From Marchantia polymorpha subsp. ruderalis (lineage: Eukaryota; Streptophyta; Marchantiopsida; Marchantiales; Marchantiaceae), in the NCBI GenBank assembly GCA_037833965.1, contig AP031354.1, positions 10,518,001 through 10,582,000 of the forward strand: a stretch of DNA of 64,000 bases. Direction: 5' to 3'. Shown piece after piece: positions 33,419 through 47,600 of this stretch. A program made the position numbers and the translations under genes. Under the pieces are notes generated by a model, which was given only the letters and a program-made list of their open reading frames with translations, was not told the DNA's origin and searched no databases. How positions within the stretch are numbered: the first letter of the stretch is position 1; each line of letters opens with the position of its first letter.

Positions 33419-34290
33419 TGATCTCTCCCCACATTCAGAACACTTGAAGAAATTCATGTTATCAATGAGACCTAGAAACTGCAATGCACAATAAGTTTAG
33501 TAGCGGCTCACATTGCATAAGATTTGACCACATATACTTAATAGCAAGTTAATAACAAGACATATGATTGGATGGTTTGCCCCCAGCACAGGACAAATTC
33601 GAATTTGGAGCTTTCGTAACTTCTGTCACAAAAGCTTGTAGATAAAGCAACGAGTAACAACTTTTAAATGACATGAATCTTACAGTTTTCAACATTCTCA
33701 AACATGGTCACACCCCTGCGTGCATCCACAAGGTCGAGATCTTGAAGTGTTGAACGATAACGGCTCCTGTACACACATTGTCGCTGTGAGCAGTTTAAAA
33801 AGAACCCACACAAAAACTGAGAACTCAAATTACACCAAACTACGTGCATATCCCCTCAGAAATGGAACGATGTAACTGGGAGTGAAAAAATACAACTTGA
33901 TGAACAAAGTAAACTCCATCATTTCAAGCTACGAGAGCGATGCTGATAACTATCGATGAAGGAGAGAAAGCAGCTAATGGTGAGAAGAACATACCTGCTT
34001 AATGGTAGCCAACTGTAGGTTGCACTATCGCAACAGCCAAATTGACTATATATTAGTAAATGCAATGGGGAGGGGCTAGTTATTTCTCACTTTGGGTTAA
34101 TTAGCCCTCGCCCTAGTATACTGTAGGGCAAGATTGGTCCAAAGTTATAGGTGTAAGTGGGTTAAATTTATGGCTCTTCTAACATGGCTGGCCTCCTCGC
34201 AACCCACTATAGCCCACTTTTGTGTACCGTCCCCAACTCTGATAGTCTGATCTCATGGAATGTTTATGGAGACTGTTTCTTTCCATGACC
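33419..34290. other. No recognised gene
   Basis: No domain or RNA gene seen. Frames are short. The right part leads into a decayed copia element whose 5' LTR could not be found. Confidence 0.4.
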
Positions 34291-34294
34291 TCTA

Positions 34295-37200
34295 TTGCAA
34301 TCGAGAATATGCAGGCGTGGAACGACGATCCTCGTCATCGCTAAAGCTGGGATAATAGGCCTATACGAGATTCTGATCTCGGGAGTTAACTCCACCCATA
34401 CAGGTGCAAGGAAGAGGCAACTTGCCTATGCGCGGCCCATTTTGGGCGCTAGCCCTACCCAACCGAGTAAGGAAGAGGCCACCGCTCGCATTACGCGACC
34501 GAACCTACCCTATAAAGGTGCCTCCACATCCCTCATGACAACAAGCGCCAGAGTGGATTTGTGGCATAGCCGACTAGGACACCCGAAACTACTATGTTGA
34601 GGAGGATGATACCGCTTCTGACCGACCACAACATGTGCACTAGCGATGCGGAGCATGTTCGAGAATGCCCAACATGCATCCAAGGGAAATTGATCAAACG
34701 ACAATCGACTTGGAAAGTACCGGAGGAGATGCTTGCATCATTGCACCGTCTTCAAGGTGATTGGTGTGGCCCAATCAGTCCAACATCAGGTCAGTTCAAA
34801 TAATTTTTTGTCCTCGTTGATGCATTCAGACGTCATGCTAAGGTTTCTTTTCTTACCACTAGAAACATGATGTTTCTCAAGACCTTAGCGATGCTATTAA
34901 AATTTAGAAACCACTACCGTGATCACCTAGTTCGATTCCTTAGAATGAACAACGCCCTTGAATTTAAATCTTAGGCATTTAAGGACTATTGCGCAGCGAC
35001 AGGGATAGAACTTACTTATTCCGCTCCTTACGAGCATAGTCAGAATTGTCTAGCTGAAGCTTTTATTAAGAAAATTCAGCTCATGATCCAACCCCTCCTT
35101 TTTCATTCTAAACTTTCACCTTCTTATTGGGGTCATGTTGTCCTTCACGCTGCCATTCTTTTCCGTTTTAGACTAACCTTACTCCATATTCAGACTCCGC
35201 TAGAATTAACATTGAGCCGAGTCGCGCATATATCATATCTCCAAACCTTTGATTGTGAGGTTTGGGTACGTGTTGCAGATCCGAAGATAAAATCCATGGA
35301 ACCCCATAGAATCGAAGGTATATTTATTGGATTTGACTCCCCAAATATTATTCAATACAAGTTACCCGATAGAGATGATGTTTACAAAGCTAGAATTCAG
35401 AAATGCAAATTCATAGAAACTCGTTTTCCCGGCGCTAGACACTCCACCATATAGAACTTAACTTTAAAGCCCAAGAGACTCTCACCTTAAATCCAGATCC
35501 ACGAACAACACTTACAGATTCTGACATGAAGAAACTTCTAGACTTGCAGAATCTAGCCAAAAAGCTCCTTGACGGATTTAAATCCGGACCTAGAATACTT
35601 CAAAATCCACTACCTGGGTGAGGAAACCACATGCCTGCTTCAATACCCAAGAAACATAAGACTCATACACGAGCATCACTCCTAGTAGAACAACCCGAGG
35701 AACCATCAAATCCCTGGTCAAATCCTGAGTGATTTGTAACCAATCCTACTAGTTCTGATTTTGACTCTACTACTTTAGATCAAGTTAGGAAGCGACCTGA
35801 TTGGCCACATTGGAAAAAAGCATTACATGCCGAGTATCAATCCCTTCACAAGCGTTCAGTATTTGAATCACTTGTAACAGATTTTCCAGTCAAAACCATA
35901 GCTTACAAACATATATTCACTAGAAAATGTGACGAACACAGAAACGTAATTTGTTACAAGGTAAGTCTAGTTGCATACGGATATACTAAGAAACCAGGAA
36001 GATTTTGATCAAACATATTTCCCAGTCATGGATAGTACTTCATTTCGCTATCTTTTAAGCTTAGCAGTACAACTTTCACTTGAAACACGCCTCCTAGATG
36101 TAGTCATTGCCTATCTCTATGGCGACTTGGACACAAATTCGCATATCAAACCTCCAGCAGAGTTTCTGCCACGTCTGCCACCAATCTAATCATGACGTTT
36201 TCACGGGCTACGAATCCGGAAGACACTCTATGGGCTGAAACAAGCCGGAAGAGCATGGTCCCATCACTTGAAGTCCTATTTGATTTTCAATGGCTTCCAA
36301 AATCATCTTGCTCTACCTTGCATCTTTGTTTTGAAGAAAGATAAACAATTTGTGATCCTCGCTGTTTATGTCGATGATTTGAACTGTATTAAAACACAAG
36401 CATTAAGCAAGCGTGTTGAACTCATACTAACTAAATAGTTTGAAATAAAACTGTTAGACAAAACATCATATTGCCTTGGATTTTAGATTACTCATCTTGC
36501 ATATGAAAGTATGCTTCTTCATCAACAAACTTATGCTCGCAAGCTTCTCAAGATGTTCAAAATGAAAAACGCGAATGCCTTATCAGCACATATGATAGGG
36601 AGGAGCAAGGCTGACAATGATCCCTATCGTCCTCCTGAATCCGAGGAGAAGGAGTTGGACAAACCAAAATATATAACAGCAATTGGCGCATTACTCTAGT
36701 TGGCGACAAATACTCGATCCGACATCAGTTTTGCCGTCAGCGTCCTCGCCTGTCACATCCAACGCCCCACAACACAACATTGGCAAGGCATTAAGCACCT
36801 CCTCAGGTACATTCGAGGAACACAAGATCTCGGTCTTCATTTTTGTCGCGGCCAGATTGATATTATAGGCTATGCCGACTCTGTGTTCAAATCAAATCCA
36901 ACAACTGGCAAGTACCAAACAGGCTACATCTTTATAAAAAATGGAGCACCCATTTGTTGGAGATCCACGAAACAAACAGTCATGGAAACTTCAACGAGTC
37001 ATGTTGAGCTCCTTGCGTTTCACGAGGCAGCCCGGAAAGCAGTGTGGCTTTGCATCATGCACATTGCTATATCCAAAATGGCTGAATTTTCAATCCAAGA
37101 GAAGACAACAACAATTTATGAAGATAACGCATCTTGTATTGAGCAAGTATCTTCTGGTTTCATCAAGTTAGACCGTGTCAAGCATATTAGTCCTCATTTG

Positions 37201-37330
37201 TTCAGCTACACATAAGACCTCACGAAAACGAGCCTGATTGTAGTGCGAAAGATAGCTTCAGTGGAGAACAACGTGGATATACTTACCAAGGCATTACCAG
37301 CTCCACAGCAGGCATGCGGACTTTATCAAA
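34295..37330 (+). pseudogene. Decayed Ty1/copia pol
   Basis: Ordered copia landmarks lie on the plus strand, broken by stops and shifts. The pre-integrase motif DLWHSRLGHPKLL is near 34,555, followed by CPTCIQGK. The integrase core (34,800-35,100) includes FLRMNNALEF, where the usual D of the RSDNG-EF motif is N. RT (35,770-36,490) includes LAVYVDD near 36,360. The RT-RNase H connection is TNTRSDISFAVSVLA near 36,705. RNase H motifs are GYADSVF and CWRSTKQTVMETSTSHVELL. The closing motif VDILTKALP is near 37,260. There are at least six nonsense codons. Gag and protease were not found. Confidence 0.88.
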
Positions 37331-37433
37331 ACTTATGTACAATAGTTGAATTAGAAAGTGAACGATCACTTCACTCTTTTTCTTCAATCTACTTGAAGTT
37401 TTTCAATGAAGGAGTTTATCGTTTGGGGATGAG

Positions 37434-37660
37434 TGTTGAGATAACCAATCTCTAATAATAGAGAGGGTTTACCCTAATCTTATCGATCGATTATCTCTAA
37501 TAATGGGGAGGATTTACCCTAACTCTAAGAATTGTCGAGAGACCTAACCAACAATATGTATTGATATAGGTTTACACTAACCCTAATACTCTCATATAAA
37601 TATGGGATTGTAACATCCTCCGAAGTCATTAATATACTTTACTTTGAGAGTATTTACAAG
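37434..37660 (+). mobile_element. Probable copia 3' LTR
   Basis: Directly after pol, a purine-rich GGGGATGAG tract is followed by TGTTGAGATAACC, a typical LTR opening. Inside are two related CTCTAATAAT-G-G-GG-TTTACCCTAA blocks and a TATATAAATATGGG promoter-like site at about 37,594. The right edge is uncertain. No matching 5' LTR was seen. Confidence 0.55.
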
Positions 37661-38559
37661 GGGCGCTGTTCACAAAGCGATCCGAGAGCATTGTTTCATT
37701 TGTCTCAATATTTTGTTCTTTTAGTTTCCTTCTCGCAACAATCAAAATATTTAGAGCGTTTTCGGTCTGGTTCATGCTTGACCTCTTTCTATTGCTATGT
37801 GAGTGATATCAACCAAGGTCTATGCTATGACTCTGAAGGAGAAGAACCAAAGTCATATCGTGAAGAAGCATTCTTAGACCTCAAATCTCATCCAAGACGT
37901 ACACTTATGATCGTGATAACACTGTCGAGTGTCATCTATGTATCGATCTTTTTGTATACATCGTGACTGAGATCCACATACAGTGAGAGTTTCATATATG
38001 TACATACTTCAAACATAAACGTGCAGCCTAGATCATCCCTAAAATCTATCAAATGTCCCTAGACACAACCCGCAACTTGCGCTCTGTCATCATAAAAGAT
38101 TGCAGGATGCTAGCTTGATCAATAATGTGTAACAGTCACGTCTTGAATAGCGCTATATACACAAGGCTAACATCTCCTCCCCTGACAAAGGACAATTGCA
38201 GGAGATCAAATTCTGAGCCACCAAATCCGGGAAGTATATGAACAAGTTCAGTATCTCTCGAGTCCCAAAGTAACCCAAGGCACTAATGAACTCTTGCATA
38301 CGAGAATAAAGAGATAGAATTGAAGGCCGTCAGAAGGATTCTTTATATATACCAAGGGCAATGCAATATTGGTGGTTAGTTAGTTGAGCAAAATGGCTGA
38401 TTAGAGCGAGTCGAATTAATTGCAAACACTGAATCCCACCGACCAATTTGTGACCCTTCGAGTTGACATAGGTAGGAAGAGTTTGGGTTTAGCATGGCAG
38501 GACCATAAGACAGGATATTGCATGTGTGAAATAAAACTAGAATTAGCCAAGGAGTTAAT
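37661..38559. other. No confident gene; possible pol scrap
   Basis: A 91-codon plus frame at 37,691-37,966 contains SEGEEPKSYREEAF, reminiscent of the linker before copia RT (EP-xx-Y-x-EA). It could be another retroelement remnant. The rest shows nothing recognisable. Confidence 0.25.
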
Positions 38560-39272
38560 CATGATTATGATAGTTATGACTAAATTTAGCTAGTTATGAC
38601 TAAGTTTAGCTAGTTTAGCTGGAATGTCAATACTTGGCGGAATAACTAGAGAATTTCTAGAAGATTTGAGTGAGCACTTCTATTTTGTCTTGTACAAAAA
38701 TCTAGATTCCAAGAGAAAAGACTTTTTGACTTCATGTTTAATTTTGATTGGTTTAACTAAGTATGAGTACTCCATTGGTTAGACTAAGTCTTATGTTAAC
38801 TTAGTGAAAAGTGTAAGTTCTAGAAGTTGAAAAGTCACAAATAGCATGTCGCCACCTCAATCTATGGATTAGTAAAATCTAAAAAGTTTAGGAGGCCAAT
38901 GGCATGCTGCCACATATTGATAAACTAGTCAACCTTACTATGATTTATCTTTGTAAAAGTAAGTTAGATAGAAATTACCATTTGTTAATATGGTAAATTC
39001 TCAAGTAGTATATATAGAGAGGTATGGAATAGACTCTCAAGCAAGTTTAGAAAGTTCATATATAAAAACTTGTTTCATATATGAAAGAGTGACGAATTTT
39101 CAGTACCTTGGAATGTAGATGTGTGTGTGAGTTGGAGTGATACCTTGAGAGATTGTATGAGATGGTGTTTGGGCTATGAGTATGAGTAGGAATCCTAGTC
39201 TTCTAGAACCATGATGAACTACCGAAAAGCCATCTGAGGTAAACCTAAATGAGAGTTAGCCTGGAGGTTGCA
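38560..39272 (+). mobile_element. LTR-like relic, relative of 12.3-12.9 kb
   Basis: Aligns with the reverse complement of 12,338-12,910 over several hundred bases. A TATATATAGAGAGG box at about 39,010 and a GGTTGCA right end give a plus orientation. No coding body or primer-binding site adjoins it, so it may be a solo LTR or a truncated element. Confidence 0.6.
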
Positions 39273-41024
39273 GGACAGGATAGCACCATAGCAAATGATA
39301 AAACAGATGAAGGTTAGGATAAGTTGCCGGGGTAGCACGACGATGGGGTGTGTGATTCCACTTGGTCTGATGATAGGATCGATGAGGCCGAGTGAATAGC
39401 AACTATGGTCTACAGCTCCACTCCGCAAAGATCTGACAACAATGAGCATGTCTCACTCTATCCGCAAGGTAAAGGTAAATGTCCATGCCTTACTTGGTAG
39501 CCTTTTACTTTACCTTCGCGAGGCTTACTCACAACACAATAACATGTGGTTGGATAGCCGAATTTACAACTCATGATAGCAGGAACAACTTTCTGAAATT
39601 CGAATAAGATCTACTTTACTTAAGAATGGTTTGGTTGACATTGATGTGTCAAGTTAGTCTTCGTCAGGATGCCGGGCCAATTTAGTTTGTGGCTCAGCAA
39701 ATTTCTATCCAATGCAAGAAACCAAGACTAATTCATATTCATGTTTCACTTAATGAGGAAAAAAATGAGTAGCAACTAAGTTTCAAGATATGCACATTCT
39801 TCTCATTCCCTTACTCTTGGTGCAAAAATCATGAAGTTTGCTTTATTGTATCATAACAATATTTAACCTGAGACACTAGCATTTCTACAATCTCTTGGAA
39901 CTATTCCAACATTTTTAATACTAAACTTTTACAATTATATAACTATGCACAATGGGTGCAATTTCATCTCAAAGATCTCTACGTTTGACGTATGCAACTT
40001 GAGTACATGCACGAAACTTCATGTGTGAAAACACCTCACACAATCATGAATTAAACATTTTGAGTTCATCACTTTGAGTTCAACATTTTTTATTTTCTTA
40101 CATCATCAAATATATGATGTAAGGATCCCATTATATATCTGATGGGATCCTCTAGAGGAGTATTCCAAAAATTTATAAGATTTTTGGAAAAAGATCTTCG
40201 TTCATAAAATATTATTGTAATGTTTTGCAACACATTGAAATCTCACTCCATCAAACATTAGTTACGTAATTATGAAGTAGTTAAAGATGGTTTATATCAC
40301 CAATTAACTATGGTTTATTATAATATCCATGCTAGAGACATTCAAATAGGAATTCGAACTATAAAATTTATGATGAAACTGGTTACGACCTCTCATTTCC
40401 TTGGCCATGGAAGTCGGCTTGGCGTTTACTTCTCGGGCTTCATTTTGTTATATGTGTGATGCTTTCCGACCACCTTTCGAGCTACTTTCATTGCCAATAA
40501 TAATAATAATCTATTCAGAAAGGAATTGATTTGATTTCACGACAGTTCTGTTCTCTGCAAATATTTCTAAACTATCAGCTTTAATCTCACATTAAATCTT
40601 ACTCTTGACATGTGATGTTAAACTGTTATTATTTTCCTTGGCTATATAATCTACTTGTCCACAGGTTGTCTGTGGGCATATGCATATCATAAAATTCAGC
40701 CATAGCTTTGGTGACATCGAAAGATTAATTTGCTTGACTTTAGGGTTGAGAGGACGAGCATGCTCAAACGAATGCAATGCTGTGCAAGATGCACTCGTCG
40801 GTCGAAGTCCCGGTCAGAAGAGCAGATCGCACGCGTGTGCTTGTCAGCATCGAATGTTGCCTCGCCTATCCATGCGCACGGATCATGGTGGAAGCTCGGC
40901 AGACAAAACCTTACGAGCTAATGCTCGCCGATCAAATGAGGAAAGTGCAATGTGACTGATCGTTCGACCTCGTGGAGTTGCGCTGTGTGTAATCTGACCT
41001 TGTCGCCGTCTAAGGGCTTGAAAA
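39273..41024. other. Intergenic; upstream region of the cyclophilin gene
   Basis: No recognised gene. Contains a perfect 10-bp inverted repeat (AGGATCCCAT, about 40,123-40,152). GC content rises after 40,740, where overlapping short frames are probably the 5' UTR or promoter of the gene starting at 41,025. Confidence 0.4.
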
Positions 41025-44000
41025 ATGTCGTCGATTTACGTTCTAGAGCCGCCTACGAAGGGAAAAGTTTTGCTGAACACGAGTTTGGGACCGCTGGACT
41101 TCGAATTGTGGCCCAAAGAAGCACCGAAAGCGGTAGGGATTATTCGTGTGTGTTCTTCTCGGAGCTGTTATGCTTTTTCGTGCTTTCCTTTGCTGAGTTT
41201 GCTTTCGACCTCCGTTGTTGTGTAATCCGACTGGCTTAATGGTATGTTTAGTAGTCTGCCAATGCCTTAGATTCAATCTTCAAGCTTACACAGAAAATGT
41301 GCAGTCCTCAATTTGAATGCAGATTATGCATGAGCTCTGTGACTTAAGCTGCTTTACAGCTATGATGTTTCTTTACAAGAGAGAAATTTTTTCAAACACG
41401 TTATCGTACCAATGTTGCGTGAAAACATGGGGGTAGATCTAGGCATTGCAATTTTATCAAAATTTGTTGAGCAGAATTGAGTGTAGAGCCTGGAACTTGA
41501 AAACAAGGAGGGAAAAATGGCAATGAGACTCCACACTCCTCTAACAAGCACATTTTAATTCCACTATTCTAGTTGCAACTTCGATTACTGACCAGACAAC
41601 TAATCTGTAGGATCTTACAGACTGTGCTAGGAGACTTTCAGATATTGGTAGCGTATACTGTGAATGCATTTTATTTCAATGAATTTTTATTTTATTTGAG
41701 TCATGGAGTCAAATGGTTATTGATTAAAATGTAAGTTGCTTTCGCAAGACCTGTCATCAAGAGGAATCAAACTCGAATTTTACAGTTTGTTGAACACTTA
41801 CAGTTTGCTACTTGAGTGTCCCAGAATTCATCTTTTCATGTGATTGAGGTGTGATACTAATGACAACCCTCAAATGGTCATCAGGTCCGCAACTTTGTGC
41901 AGCTGTGTTTGGAAGGATACTATGACAACACAGTCTTCCATCGGATAATTAAAACTTTCATGATTCAAGGTGGTGATCCAACCGGAAGTGGAACAGGTAG
42001 GCCGAAAGCCTTCGTTAGACTTAGTTATTCTCTATCATCCTGACGGAGACATAGAACATTATGGACACCAAGTGTAGGGATATAACAAATCATGTGATTT
42101 TAGCGGAACGAGCTGGAGTCCTTGTGATTCAGGATAGCACTTTAGCTAGAGAGTATTCAAGCGCCAACTCGTTTGCATTAACTATAACATACGCTTTTGG
42201 TTGTTCTCAGGTGGTGATACGATATATGGGGAGCCTTTTGCTGACGAGTTTCACTCCAGATTAAGGTTCAACCATAGGGGTCTTGTTGCATGTGCAAATG
42301 CAGGATCAGCAAACTCGAATAACAGTCAGTTTTTTATGACATTGGAACGATGTGACTGGCTGGACAAGAAGCATACTATCTTTGGCAAGGTGCAGCATAG
42401 CTCTAACTAAGGCTTTGTCTCCCTCAACTGTCATATGTGGAATTGTGATTTCTAAATTTCAATATTAGACGTAAACGCCAAGTCAGGATGTTATAAATCC
42501 TTGTTTCCTCTTGAAGTATGTTCCACTCATGTTACATCCACGATCATAGCTCCTGCTCCAGCCAGCTAGTTACTAGATTTTATATTTCGCGAGGTTGGAT
42601 GTTTCATATCCGACCTTCACACATGGCCGGATGTTATTAAAACGTTTTAGTTGGGTTTTTCGTAGGTAACAGGAGAAACCATTTACAATTTGATAAAAAT
42701 TGGCGAAGTAGAAACCGACAAAGAGGATCGACCGTTGGATCCGCCAAAGATTCTTTCTGTTGAGGTAATGGTTTATTATCAGCTCTCAGCCACCGGATAT
42801 GAACGAATCACTTTTTATGTTTTTGTTAGTACGCAGCAATCAGCCAGGTACTACATACTCTGAAATTCGTGCTTTGCGGCAGGCTGCAATGTCAGACTTT
42901 GACTCGATGATTTTCCTTGACAATGTAGCCATCTGGTTCAGGTCCTTTGGAATCCCTTCGATGACATCGTAATAAGGAATTTGCGCCAAAGTGCTGACGT
43001 TCAAGAAGCAACGGAAGCGGCTTCTAAGGAGAAAAAGGGAAGGAAGGTTAAGAAGTAAGTTCAATTAAAATCAGATAATGAGAAAATAAACTATCTGATT
43101 TACTTCATAGTGAACGTGTAGAAAACATGCCACATCGTATTTTATGGAGGTCCTCCAGTCATTAGCTCCTGTTGAAGTGTTGGAAGATTTACTGTGCTCT
43201 GAACTCAAAGTTCTATTGTAAATTCTATATCCAATAGGCCTTTTTTTTAGGTTATGAATTTTTATTTTTTTTTGGAGTTATAAGGATCATGTCACACCCA
43301 CTTACTAGATAAGACCAATGCTGTCTCAAATATGTTCCCTCAGCTTGAAAGTAATACCTCATGAGATTAGCGCCGTCTATTAGATACGTGAAGTACATCT
43401 GCATGCTGTGATTGATCGACGAGTCGAGATGTGTAGAGTTTTGAGATTTCAGGTTTTTATATTTTATGATGGCAGAGAGTTAAATCTTCTGTCGTTTGGG
43501 GAAGAAGCTGAGGAGGAAGAACAACAGCTAGCGGCTGTAAAGGAAAAGAAAATCAGGAGTAGTCATGATGTTTTGCAAGACCCTAGGCTTTTGAAAGCTG
43601 CAAGTGATGCGCTCGAAGTGGTAAGTCTCTTCAAATATGAGTAGATCAGAAATGCAAACTCTTAGAAGTGATACCTTTCTTGCCACTTTTGCTCAGTTTC
43701 TTGTGAGACCCTCGTTGTGTCCGTTGGTCTCCAGGTTTGTCATAGTCGACCCCAGTTAATCTGAGCAATGAAGAGGTTGAGTTAGTGATGTTTTGCTCAG
43801 TAACGGCTGTCAGGCATTGTTGGTAAGTTTGACATATGTTCGTTTGGTTTGATGATTTTACCTTACATTTCTCTCTGTTTGGAAGCTGAGGGATGAGGTT
43901 TTATGCATGAGGTGTCTATGTGATAATTGTAGCTCATATCACGTCTTAGGTTCCATATATATGTCTCTTCATCTGCAGTTCAAAGAAAGCAGTTGGATAC

Positions 44001-46608
44001 CTTTTAAGTTGCTACGTATTGAACTGCCAACCAAAAGAATCTTGAAGTTGGCGTATCACGTGACATTTCTCTTGTACTTACGGAAGTAATTGTCTTCATT
44101 ATTATGCTAAACATGCCCCATTTATCAGGATTACCTAGAGAGCTCTTATGGAAACAACAATTGGAAAATTTTTGTACAAATAATTATCTGATTACATTAC
44201 ACCGAACTAAAGGTCGGTTTAATGTAGTCAATCTGAGGCACAGAACCAACAGTGGACCGAATTGTCTAAGTAAAAGTTTTGGATTCTTCATTTAATAACC
44301 TTGGATAAGGAATTTCGGAAGACTGTTGGAACTCCATGGATTGACAGTTGCTGAGAAAGGTCGTTGGTAATACCGACTGAATTCTAGAACGCTGGGGTAT
44401 TACAACTGAAATGGATTTGCCAGTTGGACCATTAATCTGAAATATTAGTATCTTTGTCATAGTTCAATGCAGTTTGTTATTTATGTGGATTGTGAAGAAT
44501 GTGGATTGTAAACATTCAGTTCCAAATTTGCCTGAAATCTTTTCTTCTACGATGATGTTTCTATGCGGCAGGACCCAACGGAGGCCAAAAGAAGAAAGGG
44601 TGTACAGGAAAGTGTAAGACAGGCTCTAGGTGGGTCTGGGAAAGACAATGCTGTTTCAGAGCACAGAGAAAGGGAGGCACCTTCTCATGGAAGTGACGAG
44701 GATGAAGTTGACTTTGACAAGAGGATGAGGGAGCAAATCATGAAGAAGAGAATGAATCTAGCAGACTCGAAGACTATGGGATCGGATAGAAAGCAAGGTA
44801 GGTTAGGCAGTGGGAAAGAATGCATTCTACCTGTGCTCGATGTAAAAAGCATGATTTGTGGTAAGCATACTGACGAGAAATGAGATGGTGCGTTCTTACA
44901 AGTTCTCACCTTCACTTCTCATTTTTGGCTTACATGAATCTATATGAATCTACATCAATCAATCACAATTGAAACAGTTTCTACTTTGGAGCATTCATCT
45001 GGAAGACAACGAGAAAAGTGTAGAAATCTCGTTTCGTCCTTTGCTCTGAAACTATGGATAAGTGATCGTTTATTAAAATCCTGTGGTGAAAAGACCATAC
45101 TTCCTTCGCGTCTTCTTCCTCGGTTACTGGCATCGGCCGGCCGGACCGTGGGGTTTTTAGTCTTAAGGCCATGAGACTTACTACAGATATGCAATTGTTG
45201 TTTATTTTGACCTGAATTGATGTGAAAAGTTGAAATTGGCCAGTCCATTATCTTGACGTACTATAGACGGAAGTGTAAACTGCTAATTAGCACATTGAGT
45301 TTAGAAAATAGCAATTTCCTCCAACTGACAACACTTTATCACTTCGCTGTAGGGAAAAGCTCCACAACAAAGAAGTCCTCAGTACCACCTGCAACACCCT
45401 CAAGTAGACCAGACGTACCATCCAGGTAATACTTTCGAGCTCCCGGATACCGAAGGCGCTCAACCAAGTTGTTCTTTGATGTCTTGCTTAAATCTGACAC
45501 TGCTATTGACAAGGCCGTTAAAAGTGGTGAATTACGTTCACTGCGTGTTTTATCGAAGGTAGACTGGGATTTGAAAGCCATTTTAGCAGGATGTAGAGGT
45601 TGATGCCTAGTTCATGATGAGGCACTGTTGGAATCCGGTTGATGGTCTCGTTGATTAAGGTCCAGAATCTCTCGTGCCTGTGCTTCATTCTTATGACTGG
45701 ATTTAAGTATTTTACAGACACGAAGAGAAGTCTAGGGAAGACGACGATTCTGATAGCGAAGGAGGTACGAAGAAAGAGAAGCTTTCTATAAAAAAGAGGG
45801 GCCTTGGCTCTGAAGCTAGAGCAGAAGCTGCCGCAACAGCTGATTTGGACATGCAACTCCTCAGTCCTCTTGAGCAACAGCGTGCCAGATTTAAACAAAG
45901 AAAACGTACTCTTCAGGGTCGTGAGGAGAATGTAAGTATTAGAAGCAGCATTATGATGTTTTACAGATGGTCGATTTTCCTCAAAACGAATGGAGCAAGC
46001 TTTGAGCACCTTGCGCTATATTTGTTGTAATACAAGAAGTAATGATTCACAAAACTAGCTTTTGAGTTATGTTTTTGACACGTGGAGCTGCAACGTTCAT
46101 TCCTTGTAGACCTTGGCGAAGTTAGAGAAGTTCAAGAAGAAGTTGCTGGATACCAAAGATAAGTCCGTCAAGTCCGCGGAGGCAACAAAAGCTGAAGATG
46201 ACGAAGGCTGGTTAGCACACAGCTTGAAGTTTATTGCCGATCCAAAGAAGGTACGGCTCTGAGAATTGTGCTTTGTGTATGTTTTGAGGCGCCCTTATTA
46301 GCACCTTCGTCACACCGCTTTTCCTTCCCCTTTGGTTTTTTCTTTGACTAGTTTCATTGTTCATCCTAATCGGGAACGAGCCAAATAATTGCTAAGCTAC
46401 AGTTTTGATGGACATCTCAGAAATGCAAATGACGTTGTTCTGTTTCTTGATTGCCATTTTGGCTCAGGATGATATGTCCAGGAATGAAGATCCAAATCAG
46501 TATATTGTTCAAGATCCTTTGCTTGAGAAAGGGAAAGAAAAGTTCAACAAAATGCAGGCGAAAATGAAGAAGCGGGGAAAGGAGTGGGCTGGAAACTCTC
46601 TGACGTAG
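41025..46608 (+). CDS. CWC27: CWC27-type spliceosomal cyclophilin (peptidyl-prolyl isomerase)
   Basis: Complete 11-exon gene: 41,025-41,132; 41,885-41,996; 42,211-42,389; 42,666-42,764; 42,942-43,054; 43,476-43,620; 44,572-44,797; 45,353-45,425; 45,718-45,931; 46,110-46,250; 46,468-46,608. All junctions are GT/AG and phases agree, giving 516 residues. It starts [17 protein letters not shown]. The cyclophilin domain (about residues 12-165) keeps the isomerase residues in [24 protein letters not shown] and [11 protein letters not shown]. Next comes [13 protein letters not shown], the CWC27 signature, then a charged coiled-coil-like tail ([33 protein letters not shown]) ending [13 protein letters not shown]. 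In this family the protein joins the spliceosome at the activated (Bact) stage with CWC22-containing partners in the nucleus. Unlike human CWC27, which lacks the tryptophan, this copy retains it, so it may be an active isomerase (inference). Human CWC27 is slightly shorter. Confidence 0.95.
44191..44237. repeat. Imperfect hairpin in CWC27 intron 6
   Basis: GATTACATTACACCGAAC and a near reverse complement (GTCGGTTTAATGTAGTCAATC) surround TAAAG, with a few mismatches or bulges. Too irregular to call as a miRNA. Confidence 0.5.
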
Positions 46609-47600
46609 ATGTTCAATCATACATACCGCTCCCGTTCAATCACGTGTTCTCTGCGTTGATGAGTTTAGTCAATCAAGGTCAAAGTAAGCAATCTGCTCAA
46701 TTTCCATGTTTCTTGAAGTAGTTGTACAGATTGGAGGTTGAACAGATTGTCGGAAAGGCGACTAGTCTCTCTTGCTTTAAGACGAGAGCTGTGTATATTT
46801 TGCCTTCCGATTTCCTTGGAAGTAGCTCAGATTGTAAATTCTTATAATCTCTACCCCATCAAGGATCAGTGGCAGTTTTGTTGAGTTTTGCGTGGGCCAC
46901 TGTACAAGCGCTTACCTTCCATCAGAGGTTATGTTTCGTGCATGACGTTTTTGAAAATCTGGGCATGAGAGCTTTGGACCTCTTATGTTCCATTCTCTCT
47001 TTTAAAACTTCTCGAACACATGAGAGCAATGTAGACTATGTCTCCTCCTATTCCAATCTAAAATGGCGATGGGGGTATGTCTGAATCTTCAAACTGAATC
47101 TGAATAAACTGGTCCATACGCATAACTGAAGCAACTGAGATTTAGTGTGACGTGCGTTGATCACTAGCTCCCGAGGAACCGTTCTGAGGTAGAGAATCTC
47201 CTTACTGCACATTTTCACTGCGGAAGTATATTTCTTCTGCTTGAAGAAATATCCGGAGGATTGTCCTTCACTTTGCGTGAGTTCTGTGGTTTCGTAACAA
47301 CTGGAGGTGCAGCTATCGTAGCAGTTGAAAGTGTGGTGCTATACTCGTGAAGGCAACCTGGCTGGATGTATGTCACTATCTAATATCTCACGATATGGAA
47401 GGATCAAACATTTGAAAGACTAGCCCATTACGCCATACTATTAGAAACAAAAGGAGCACTTATGAGAGGATTATTTGATGTTGTACAGAGTTTTGGATAT
47501 ACACTTATATGAAACATATTTTGTACTGTACGTAAAATAGGTATTTCTTGTACTACAATAAACATTTAACTTCTATTGAATTAATTGTACTATTGATTAA
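46609..47600 (+). other. CWC27 3' flank
   Basis: Probably contains the 3' UTR. No further gene recognised. An AATAAA signal lies near 47,560, but nearer weak signals may serve the gene. Confidence 0.35.
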
